A stretch of DNA of 5,057 bases. Source: Bacteroidetes bacterium 4572_114. Lineage in GTDB: Bacteria > Bacteroidota > Bacteroidia > Bacteroidales > 4484-276. Of this stretch, positions 1 through 5,054 are shown piece by piece (the first letter of the stretch is position 1; every line of letters begins with the position of its first letter). The notes under the pieces are model-generated. The model saw nothing but the letters and a program-made list of their open reading frames with translations. It was not told the DNA's origin and ran no database searches. A program made the translations under genes and the position numbers. The stretch covers positions 1-5,057 of the forward strand of contig NIVA01000178.1 in the NCBI GenBank assembly GCA_002254335.1. Reading direction: 5' to 3'.

Positions 1-664
1 AAATGGCACCATAGAGGATAAGCGCGGTAAACACAGAAAATATCTCCCATATGTTTTTACTGAGCAAGGTGTTTCTATGCTTTCTGCTGTATTACGTAGC
101 CAGGTGGCTGTTAATGTGAGCATTCAAATAATGGATGCCTTTGTAGAAACACGAAAATTCATCTCTAAAAATGCAGGTGTTTTTCAACGTCTTGATAAAG
201 TAGAACAAAAACTGATAGAGACAGATACAAAGTTCGATAAAATATTCGATGCTCTCGAAAGTGGAGATTTAAAGCCCAAACAAGGGGTTTTTTACAACGG
301 ACAAATTTTTGATGCCTACAAACTCATTGCCGATATTGTTCGTTCTGCCAAAAAATCTATTTTGCTAATCGACAATTATGTGGATGATACTGTTTTGCTT
401 TTACTTTCAAAACGAAATAATAAAGTGGATGCTGTCATTTATTCCAAATCAATATCACCATTATTAAAGCAGGACTTAGAAAAACATAACCAACAATATG
501 CACTAATTACAATAAAACATCTTAAAACATCTCACGATAGATTTATTATTATTGATAATGAAACGGTTTATCATATTGGTGCTTCTTTAAAAGATTTGGG
601 TAAAAAGTGGTTTGCATTTTCCAGACTTGATATTGATGCAGAGGATATCGTTGGAAGATTATGA
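1..664 (+). CDS. ORF6N-domain protein with PLD-like C-terminal half, 5'-truncated by window edge
   Basis: The frame is open from base 2 (AAT GGC ACC) and runs to TGA at 662-664, giving 220 visible residues; the true start lies outside the window, so the ATG at 77 is internal. Visible residues 11-46 (HRKYLPYVFTEQGVSML and following) match the C-terminal end of the ORF6N domain, a DNA-binding module found in phage antirepressor-like and accessory proteins. A short charged, probably coiled-coil linker follows (RLDKVEQKLIETDTKFDKIF). The last ~120 residues, from GVFYNGQIFDAY on, resemble a degenerate phospholipase-D-like domain: SILLIDNYVDD, then SHDRFIIID with His at visible residue 178, then YHIGASLKDLGKKW. 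The HDR motif replaces the classical HxK, so catalysis is doubtful. Domain assignment comes from remembered family patterns. The cellular role is unknown; DNA binding or regulation is the likeliest. It lies 21 bp upstream of the folB remnant on the same strand. Confidence 0.85.
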   Translation, partial: NGTIEDKRGKHRKYLPYVFTEQGVSMLSAVLRSQVAVNVSIQIMDAFVETRKFISKNAGVFQRLDKVEQKLIETDTKFDKIFDALESGDLKPKQGVFYNGQIFDAYKLIADIVRSAKKSILLIDNYVDDTVLLLLSKRNNKVDAVIYSKSISPLLKQDLEKHNQQYALITIKHLKTSHDRFIIIDNETVYHIGASLKDLGKKWFAFSRLDIDAEDIVGRL

Positions 665-685
665 ATAAAAAAATGTAACACTAAT

Positions 686-916
686 ATGGCACTAATCTCA
701 TTAGAAGGAATGGAATTCTTCGCTTATCACGGATGCTTTAGCGAGGAACAGATTATCGGTACCCGGTTTGTTGTTGATCTTTATATTGAAACAGATATGA
801 AAGAGGCGGAGGAAAGCGATAAATTATCAAAGACCATTAATTATCAGGATGTTTACCTGATGGTTAAGGAGCAGATGATGGTAAAATCAAAACTACTTGA
901 ACACCGGAGAAAATAG
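686..916 (+). pseudogene. folB: Dihydroneopterin aldolase, N-terminal 60% only (truncated)
   Basis: FolB converts 7,8-dihydroneopterin to 6-hydroxymethyl-7,8-dihydropterin and glycolaldehyde in the cytoplasm for folate synthesis. Residues 1-73 are a good family match: ISLEGMEFFAYHGCFSEEQ, IGTRFVVDLYIETD, the TINYQDVY segment, and KSKLLEH with the conserved substrate-binding Glu (Glu72). The family normally continues with a V-A/I-x-R-I helix and two more strands carrying the catalytic Lys near residue 100, for about 120 residues in total. Here residue 73 is followed by Arg-Arg-Lys and TAG (914-916), so ~45 residues including that lysine are missing. No other frame restores them. Instead, the next frame reads into a CWC-type protein from 901. 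The ATG at 686 is supported by the typical FolB N-terminus (MALISLEGMEF). No clear promoter box is seen in the 21 bp before it. An active aldolase is unlikely. Confidence 0.88.
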
Positions 917-1077
917 ATGAACCCGCTGTTTGTCCAAAATGCGGAAAGGGGTTTACGTGTAGCCCGGCCGGTAAATGTTGGTGCAATGAGGTTTTAGTCC
1001 CACCAGCGAAACTCAACGAAATCAAGGATAAATTTGATAGTTGCCTTTGTCCTGATTGCCTAAAAAGCTACTCATAA
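901..1077 (+). pseudogene. Cysteine-rich CWC family protein, start codon missing
   Basis: A 58-codon open frame (901-1074, TAA at 1075-1077) encodes a protein starting TPEKIDEPAVCPKCGKGFTC. Counted from codon 901, it has Cys-Pro-x-Cys at 11-14, Phe-Thr-Cys at 18-20, Cys-Trp-Cys at 26-28, a Pro-Pro-x-x-Leu helix region at 34-38, and Cys-Leu-Cys-Pro-x-Cys at 48-53. This order and spacing match the small Cysteine-rich CWC family, presumed to bind zinc; its biological role is not known. The domain looks complete, but there is no ATG, GTG or TTG in this frame between the stop TGA at 898-900 and the first cysteine pair. The frame is -1 relative to folB and overlaps its last codons. The best explanation is that the native start was lost in the same event that removed the folB 3' end. 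The gene is too short for ordinary ORF length cut-offs. Translation would need a frameshift or re-initiation, for which I see no convincing signal. Confidence 0.8.
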
Positions 1078-1094
1078 TTGAGTCCGGTCTCAAA

Positions 1095-1178
1095 AGCTGT
1101 CAGACAGTTATCTTCTAAACTACACATTGAATCTAAAGTACAGTATGTCTGACTTTTAACCTAAACTGTCTGACAGCT
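1095..1178. repeat. Perfect 15-bp inverted repeat with self-palindromic arms, between convergent genes
   Basis: AGCTGTCAGACAGTT at 1095-1109 is the exact reverse complement of AACTGTCTGACAGCT at 1164-1178, with a 54-bp spacer. Each arm holds its own 11-bp palindrome (CTGTCAGACAG at 1097-1107; CTGTCTGACAG at 1166-1176), and a third partial copy, TGTCTGAC, lies at 1146-1153. The block sits between the CWC/folB unit (+) and glnS (-), which converge here. It could be a transcription-end hairpin serving both strands, a tiny mobile-element relic, or a protein-binding array. No T-tract follows the stem on either strand, and I see no convincing flanking duplication, so the function is undecided. Confidence 0.85.
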
Positions 1179-1186
1179 ATTCACCC

Positions 1187-1216
1187 AAATTGGCAAATCA
1201 GCTAATTTTCCAATTT
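1187..1216 (-). terminator. Weak hairpin overlapping the glnS stop, possible transcription end
   Basis: AAATTGG (1187-1193) and CCAATTT (1210-1216) form a 7-bp stem with a 16-nt loop on the transcript leaving glnS; the stem includes two bases of its TAA stop (1215-1217). The stem is AT-rich and has no T-run after it, so it is not a classical intrinsic terminator. It is listed because it is the only hairpin directly at the glnS end. Confidence 0.25.
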
Positions 1217-2900
1217 ACTTCCCCCTCATTTTTGCCCAACTGTCCCTCAATGGAACTGTCCGGTTAAAAACAAGTTTTTCTGCCGTACTATCAAGGTCAA
1301 CACAAAAATATCCAAGCCGCTGAAACTGGAATTTATCTCCGGGGGAAACAGTTTTCAGGCTTGGTTCCAGCTTGCAGTTTTCCAATATTTTTAATGAACC
1401 GGGGTTAATGTTGGTTTTATAATCTTCTCCATCTTCAGGGCTTTCGCTAATAAACAAGCGGTCGAACAGCCTCACCTCGGCATCAATGGCATGTTGCGCC
1501 GAAACCCAATGCAATGTTCCCTTTACCTTGCGCTTGCTTCCCTCCATGCCACTTCGGCTGTCAGGGTCATAGGTGCAATAAATTGTTTCAATTTCACCGG
1601 TTTCACTATTCAGTTTGTAATCTTCACATTTAATGATGTAGGCTCCTTTAAGGCGCACTTCCCTTCCCGGCCCTAACCTGAAAAACTTCCTCGGCGGGTC
1701 GATCATAAAATCATTTTTTTCGATATAGATTTCCTTTGAAAAAGGTAGGTTTCTTGTGCCGGCATCCTTATCTTCAGGATTGTTTTCTGTTTCCATCTCT
1801 TCCACAAGACCATCAGGATAATTGGCAATAATTAATTTAACAGGATCCAGCACGGCCATTGCGCGGGTGGCCTTTTGGTTTAAATCTTCACGGATGCTAT
1901 GCTCTAACAAGGCAACATCAATAACGTTGTTGCGCTTGGCAACACCTACTTTATCGGCAAATAGTTTTAGCGATTCGGAAGTATAACCACGTCTTCTTAA
2001 ACCGGAGATGGTTGGCATCCTGGGGTCGTCCCAGCCATTTACGTATCTCTCTTTCACCAGTTCCAGGAGTTTTCGTTTGCTCATTACCGTGTAGCTCAGG
2101 TTGAGGCGGGCAAATTCAATTTGTCGCGGACGGTAATCAGTTTCCTGGATCTGATTTACAAACCAATCGTACAATGGCCTGTGCACTTCAAACTCGAGTG
2201 TGCAAACCGAATGGGTGATCCCTTCAAGGTAATCCGACTCGCCATGTGCCCAGTCGTACATCGGGTAAACGCACCACTTATCACCCGTGCGGTGGTGGTG
2301 CGCATGTAAAATACGGTACATCACCGGGTCGCGCATGTGCATATTGGGCGATGCCATATCAACTTTTGCACGCAAAACACGTTCTCCATTTTGAAATTCC
2401 CCGGCTTTCATCCTTCTGAAAAGATCCAGGTTTTCTTCGGGGGTGCGGTTTCTGAACGGACTTTCAATACCTGGCTTTGTGGGGGTCCCTCTTTGTTCGC
2501 TTATGATTTCGGCAGACTGGTCGTCAACAAAAGCATTACCGGCGAGGATAATTTTTTCGGCCCATTCATAAAGCTGGTCAAAATAATCGGAAGCAAAAAA
2601 CAGGCGATCTTCCCAATCGGCGCCAAGCCATTTCACATCCTCCATTATTGAATCCACATACTCCTGTTCCTCTTTGGTGGGATTGGTATCATCAAACCGA
2701 AGGTTGAACTTTCCACTATATTTTTTAGCAAGGCCATAATTTAAAATAATAGATTTGGCGTGGCCGATGTGAAGATATCCGTTGGGTTCCGGGGGAAACC
2801 GGGTGTGTACCCTTCCGGCATTTTTACCTTCTTTAATATCTTCATTAATGATTGTCTCAATAAAATTCAGGGGGTGCTTTTCGTTTTCTATCATAATCAT
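1215..2900 (-). CDS. glnS: Glutamine--tRNA ligase (GlnRS)
   Basis: This cytoplasmic class I aminoacyl-tRNA synthetase charges tRNA-Gln with glutamine using ATP. The 561-residue product is close to the usual ~555. The catalytic Rossmann domain shows the HIGH signature in FPPEPNGYLHIGHAKS (His44-His47), then NLRFDDTNPTKEEQEY. The GlnRS-typical MYDWAHGESDYLEGITHS region lies at 214-231 and CTLEFEVHRPLYDW at 233-246. The KMSKS-type loop is VMSKR (272-276). The rest carries the two-barrel anticodon-binding region, including DPVKLII, PGREVRLKGAYIIKC and GTLHWVSA. The specific 'LEGITHS...TLEF' pattern separates it from GluRS. ATG at 2898-2900 was chosen; Met3 (2892-2894) is an equally possible start, and neither has a clear Shine-Dalgarno, as is usual in this phylum. 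A TAnnTTTG box lies 36-43 bases upstream. The gene appears intact. Confidence 0.97.
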   Translation of the reverse strand: MIMIENEKHPLNFIETIINEDIKEGKNAGRVHTRFPPEPNGYLHIGHAKSIILNYGLAKKYSGKFNLRFDDTNPTKEEQEYVDSIMEDVKWLGADWEDRLFFASDYFDQLYEWAEKIILAGNAFVDDQSAEIISEQRGTPTKPGIESPFRNRTPEENLDLFRRMKAGEFQNGERVLRAKVDMASPNMHMRDPVMYRILHAHHHRTGDKWCVYPMYDWAHGESDYLEGITHSVCTLEFEVHRPLYDWFVNQIQETDYRPRQIEFARLNLSYTVMSKRKLLELVKERYVNGWDDPRMPTISGLRRRGYTSESLKLFADKVGVAKRNNVIDVALLEHSIREDLNQKATRAMAVLDPVKLIIANYPDGLVEEMETENNPEDKDAGTRNLPFSKEIYIEKNDFMIDPPRKFFRLGPGREVRLKGAYIIKCEDYKLNSETGEIETIYCTYDPDSRSGMEGSKRKVKGTLHWVSAQHAIDAEVRLFDRLFISESPEDGEDYKTNINPGSLKILENCKLEPSLKTVSPGDKFQFQRLGYFCVDLDSTAEKLVFNRTVPLRDSWAKMRGK

Positions 2901-2935
2901 AAATTATTTATTCCGGGTTAACTTTTTTAGGTCAG

Positions 2936-2943
2936 CAAAAGTA
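2936..2943 (-). promoter_or_regulatory. Probable glnS promoter, -7 box TACTTTTG
   Basis: Read on the minus strand, TACTTTTG matches the Bacteroidota -7 consensus TAnnTTTG exactly. It would start transcription roughly 30 bases before the glnS ATG. No good TTTG -33 element is found at the expected 19-21 base spacing; the upstream DNA is simply AT-rich and includes the end of the exported-protein gene (stop at 2953-2955). This suggests glnS is transcribed on its own, possibly in addition to read-through. Confidence 0.6.
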
Positions 2944-2952
2944 GGATTTAAT

Positions 2953-3570
2953 TTAATTTTTATTGAATATAATCAAGTTGACCCCAAGGGCCATACTAAA
3001 AACATGTCTTAAGCCAACCTCACTGGATTTGAAAAGATAGGTTAAATATAGATCATTGGTTGTGGTTTCGATATAAAAATCCACGGCTTTTATGAAATGA
3101 TCTTCCCCGATGGATTTCCTCACCTTTGCCCCAAAATTAAAATGAAACCGGTATGCATTGGGCGCATAATAACCATCGGGATATGATTGTGGCAACCTGG
3201 TAAAAGTATTGGTGCCCCCCGAAAATTGCCTGCTTATTGTGATCCCGGTCTGCGGCGACAGATGCCAATCCTTTTTTAAACCCCATGTTTTTGGGATAAA
3301 AATACCCTTTATAAACACATTATGGATTCGGTTGGCAGCTTTATGTTTTGATGTGTAACCATATCCTACAACCAACTCAAGAGTACGTTTTTTATTTAAA
3401 AAGTAACCGGCACCAATAATATAAGCACCATAGTTTCCGGCATATTGGAAATTAATATAGTTGGGGACAATGGGTTTTTTGTATCTGATAATGGTATCCT
3501 GGCCGGTTGCCTGAAAATAGAGACCTATTAAAAATATTATAATCGAAAGATATTTGGTATATTTTATCAT
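2953..3570 (-). CDS. Exported protein, probable small outer-membrane beta-barrel
   Basis: I do not recognise a named family. The 205-residue product starts MIKYTKYLSIIIFLIGLYFQ and continues ATGQ-D. This is a standard signal peptide with a hydrophobic core at residues 8-19 and a likely signal peptidase I cut after Gln24. The mature part (~181 residues) alternates short aromatic or hydrophobic strands with polar turns: INFQYAGNYGAYIIGAGYFL, TLELVVGYGYTSKH, FIKGIFIPKTWGL, YRFHFNFGAKV, AVDFYIETTTNDLYLTYLF and a last strand FSMALGVNLIIF. That pattern suggests an 8-stranded-type barrel in the outer membrane, although the final residue is Asn rather than the usual Phe. Its ATG (3568-3570) lies 5 bp after the stop of the metallophosphoesterase lipoprotein, so the two are probably co-transcribed. 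The barrel call is an inference; export is well supported. Confidence 0.75.
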   Translation of the reverse strand: MIKYTKYLSIIIFLIGLYFQATGQDTIIRYKKPIVPNYINFQYAGNYGAYIIGAGYFLNKKRTLELVVGYGYTSKHKAANRIHNVFIKGIFIPKTWGLKKDWHLSPQTGITISRQFSGGTNTFTRLPQSYPDGYYAPNAYRFHFNFGAKVRKSIGEDHFIKAVDFYIETTTNDLYLTYLFKSSEVGLRHVFSMALGVNLIIFNKN

Positions 3571-3575
3571 GGCTG

Positions 3576-4388
3576 CTATAATTTAATGGTTTCAAGAATT
3601 AAAGTATCAGGCTCAACAGTGAGTTTGCAAAAAATATCTTTGCTTGGTGCCCCTATAACAAGGTAGCGGACACTATCTTCAAAAAAATCACCATAATAAT
3701 GATCATGGTGATGTCCATGTATTGATATGCTAACATTTGTGGTGTCCATCATAGTTTTATAAGCCCAGGTGTCGAGTGGCGAAAATTGGTCGGACCAGGG
3801 TGGGATGTGGGCAATAACAAAAACATTTTCATATTGATTGTGATTTTTTAATTCATTTCCCAACCATTGAAAATCCGGTTCTTCATAGTTGAGTTCCCAA
3901 ATTATATCGTTAAAAAATATGAATTTACAATTTTTAAAGACAAACGAATAGTTCTCAGGCCCATACTGATCATCGTATATTACCCTGCCGTTAGACAAAC
4001 AATCGTGGTTTCCGATTACTGTAAAATAGGGTCGGTCAAGCCCGCCCATTATTTCATAAAAAATTGTATATTCGGCAATCATTCCCCCATCGGTCATATC
4101 CCCGCCATGCAATACAAACAGCACCTCTTCGTCCTGATTGATAAGATTAACTACTTCTGCCAGGCTATTGTAATAGGTATGGCTGTCGGAGATTAGAGCG
4201 AATTTAAAGGAGTCCAGGTCCTTCGTTTCATCTTCAATTTTTTGAAGTTTCTCCAGGTTTTTTTGTCGTGTAAACTTTTTGTCATCTTTAACATCTGCTG
4301 AGTAGGGGGTATATTCAAACACCCGTTCGCAGGAAGATAGCAGAAACGCCGCCAACAGAAACCATGATGCCAATTTTAGTGTTTTCAT
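3576..4388 (-). CDS. Metallophosphoesterase lipoprotein
   Basis: A 270-residue calcineurin-like phosphoesterase attached to the envelope. Starting at the ATG of 4386-4388, the N-terminus is MKTLKLASWFLLAAFLLSSC, a lipoprotein signal peptide with lipobox Leu-Ser-Ser-Cys and lipidated Cys20. The five metal and phosphate motifs follow in order: Asp68-x-His70 (LISDSH), GGDMTD with Asp97, GNHD with Asn127-His128, His194 (VIAHIPPW) and GHHH with His226/His228. All dinuclear-metal ligands are present, so the enzyme should be active; the substrate (phosphomonoester, diester or nucleotide) cannot be told. The frame is open further upstream to an ATG at 4589, but that start would bury the signal peptide 67 residues in, and the extra codons lie in a mobile element. 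A TATCTTTG promoter box at 4405-4412 also supports 4388. It is the first gene of a likely two-gene operon with the exported protein 5 bp downstream. Confidence 0.93.
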   Translation of the reverse strand: MKTLKLASWFLLAAFLLSSCERVFEYTPYSADVKDDKKFTRQKNLEKLQKIEDETKDLDSFKFALISDSHTYYNSLAEVVNLINQDEEVLFVLHGGDMTDGGMIAEYTIFYEIMGGLDRPYFTVIGNHDCLSNGRVIYDDQYGPENYSFVFKNCKFIFFNDIIWELNYEEPDFQWLGNELKNHNQYENVFVIAHIPPWSDQFSPLDTWAYKTMMDTTNVSISIHGHHHDHYYGDFFEDSVRYLVIGAPSKDIFCKLTVEPDTLILETIKL

Positions 4389-4404
4389 AAACTGAATTTT
4401 TTTA

Positions 4405-4412
4405 CAAAGATA
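4405..4412 (-). promoter_or_regulatory. Probable promoter of the metallophosphoesterase operon, -7 box TATCTTTG
   Basis: On the minus strand TATCTTTG fits TAnnTTTG exactly and lies 17-24 bases before the chosen ATG at 4388, giving a very short leader. A TTTG occurs further upstream (4440-4443 on this strand) but at 27 bases it is too far for a standard -33 element. The box lies inside the frame extending to 4589, which argues against that longer start. Confidence 0.5.
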
Positions 4413-4504
4413 CTCGAAAGCATTAATTCTGTGCTTCACCAAAGCGGCATAATTAGTGTCCGTCCATAAAGTCGGTGTTTGGTTCAGAATGTTCGAGTTC
4501 GTCT

Positions 4505-4810
4505 CGATAGTTATCAGCGATTTTATAGATGTTCTTTGATTTAGTAAATAAACTTCATGATGACTGTTACATAACACATTAAGATTCATGTTTCCATAAT
4601 TAAATATGGCGCTTAACTTTTTTGTGGATTTTTGTGTCTTCGTGATTTAGTGGCATTTATCTTTCGCCACAAAAACACTAAAGCACTAAATTTCACTAAA
4701 CACCGCCACATTTAAGTTTATAATATAATGATAATGGATTCAGAAATTCAATTAATTACAATGATTTATTCTAAAATTTACTATGATAATAAAATCGCTG
4801 ATAGTTATCG
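4505..4810. repeat. Inner inverted repeat pair, 22 bp, nested in the MITE-like element
   Basis: The left arm 4505-4526 (CGATAGTTATCAGCGATTTTAT with two more-variable bases at its sixth and seventh positions) and the right arm 4789-4810 are reverse complements at 20 of 22 positions; the last 15 bases, ATCAGCGATTTTAT preceded by T, are perfect. The arms are 29 bp from the left terminal repeat but 70 bp from the right one. The extra right-hand sequence is the hairpin at 4820-4863. Confidence 0.8.
4612..4716. repeat. CACTAAA-rich imperfect palindromic repeat
   Basis: This 105-bp block begins CTTAA...TGTGG (4612-4627) and ends CCACA..TTAAG (4706-4716), mirror images apart from spacing. The centre has GTGGC (4650-4654) and GCCAC (4666-4670) around an 11-base loop. 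The right half carries CACTAAA three times (4676-4682, 4684-4690, 4694-4700), and the left half has its complement TTTAGTG once (4646-4652) plus the degenerate GTGTCTTCGTG. It resembles the dispersed 'GTGTCTTCGTG...TTAGTGGC' intergenic repeat I associate with Bacteroidota genomes. It appears to lie inside the larger MITE-like element. Confidence 0.6.
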
Positions 4811-4819
4811 GGATGCGAA

Positions 4820-4863
4820 GTCTTTAAAACCAGGGGTCCGTACGGATGACTGGGTTTAAAGAC
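4820..4863. repeat. Hairpin with TCCGTACGGA core
   Basis: GTCTTTAAAACCAG (4820-4833) pairs with CTGGGTTTAAAGAC (4850-4863) at 13 of 14 positions, and the loop contains the perfect 10-bp palindrome TCCGTACGGA (4837-4846). No T-tract follows, so a terminator role is unlikely. It accounts for the extra length of the right arm of the MITE-like element and may be a later insertion or a structural end of that element. Confidence 0.7.
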
Positions 4864-4932
4864 AAGCGTAACGAAGAAATCGGACATTATGGACAAACAC
4901 TAATTATTTTTGTATCAAAAAAAAAAAGATAT

Positions 4933-4965
4933 CTTGTGTCAAATAAAATGAAAATATTACTTTTG
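4933..4965 (+). promoter_or_regulatory. tRNA-Cys promoter, -33 CTTG and -7 TACTTTTG
   Basis: TACTTTTG at 4958-4965 matches the Bacteroidota -7 consensus TAnnTTTG exactly, and a TTG-type -33 element (CTTG, 4933-4936) lies 21 bases upstream, within the 19-21 base range expected for the primary sigma factor of this phylum. Transcription would begin about 12-15 bases before the mature tRNA 5' end at 4984. The -33 part overlaps the palindrome AAGATATCTT (4926-4935), next to an 11-base A-run (4917-4927). Confidence 0.75.
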
Positions 4966-4983
4966 TCGTCCCAAATCGCAAAT

Positions 4984-5054
4984 GGTATCGTGGCCGAGCG
5001 GTTAGGCAGCGGTCTGCAAAACCGCGTACAGCGGTTCGAATCCGCTCGATACCT
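4984..5054 (+). tRNA. tRNA-Cys (GCA)
   Basis: A complete cloverleaf folds. The acceptor stem is GGTATCG (4984-4990) with CGATACC (5047-5053), all seven pairs matched. The D-stem is GCC/GGC (4993-4995, 5005-5007). The anticodon stem is GCGGT/ACCGC with loop CTGCAAA and anticodon GCA at 5016-5018. The variable loop is 4 bases, and the T-stem AGCGG/CCGCT encloses TTCGAAT (5035-5041). The discriminator base is T (5054), the identity base of tRNA-Cys. The genome continues CAA rather than CCA, so the CCA tail must be added enzymatically. A promoter sits just upstream, and further tRNA genes could follow beyond the window. Confidence 0.97.

Larger units (their letters stand above)
4456..4900. mobile_element. 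MITE-like non-coding element with terminal inverted repeats
   Basis: The ends are GTGTCCGTCCATAAAGTCGG (4456-4475) and, on the other strand, GTGTTTGTCCATAATGTCCG (4900 down to 4881), identical at 16 of 20 positions. Both ends are flanked by TAATTA (4450-4455 and 4901-4906). This may be a target duplication, although TAATTA is its own reverse complement and could instead be part of the terminal repeat. A second inverted pair lies further in (4505-4526 and 4789-4810, 20 of 22 identical). No transposase or other gene is found inside, so the 445-bp unit would need an enzyme supplied elsewhere. It fills most of the gene-free stretch between the metallophosphoesterase operon and tRNA-Cys. I infer a non-autonomous relative of an insertion sequence; the parent family cannot be named. 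Confidence 0.65.

Noticed and set aside
905..919. Possible -1 programmed frameshift at AGA AAA TAG that would fuse FolB to the CWC frame
   Set aside because: The AAA before the stop can re-pair after slipping back one base, but there is no proper two-codon slippery heptamer and no obvious downstream stimulator. The fusion would still lack the FolB catalytic C-terminal third, so a deletion scar is the simpler explanation.
1069..1083. Small hairpin ACTCA-TAAT-TGAGT at the CWC stop codon as a terminator
   Set aside because: The stem is only 5 bp, is AT-rich and is followed by no T-run; it is likely chance.
1491..2651. Plus-strand open frames of 61-104 codons opposite glnS
   Set aside because: They have no recognisable domains and lie entirely antisense to a well-conserved synthetase, so they are coding-strand shadows.
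2782..3012. Plus-strand 76-codon frame across the glnS start
   Set aside because: It is antisense to the glnS 5' end, its promoter and the end of the exported-protein gene; no family features and no upstream promoter box on that strand.
3867..4196. Plus-strand 109-codon frame inside the metallophosphoesterase gene
   Set aside because: It is antisense to the conserved metal-binding motifs and has no recognisable features.
4676..4700. Three CACTAAA copies as a possible CRISPR or iteron array
   Set aside because: The units are only 7 bp, the spacers are 1 and 3 bp, and there is no adjacent cas or replication gene; the copies fit a palindromic intergenic repeat better.
4907..4935. TTTTTG/CAAAAA hairpin, A-run and AAGATATCTT palindrome as a terminator or origin
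   Set aside because: These are low-complexity AT sequences immediately in front of the tRNA promoter and give no independent evidence of either function.
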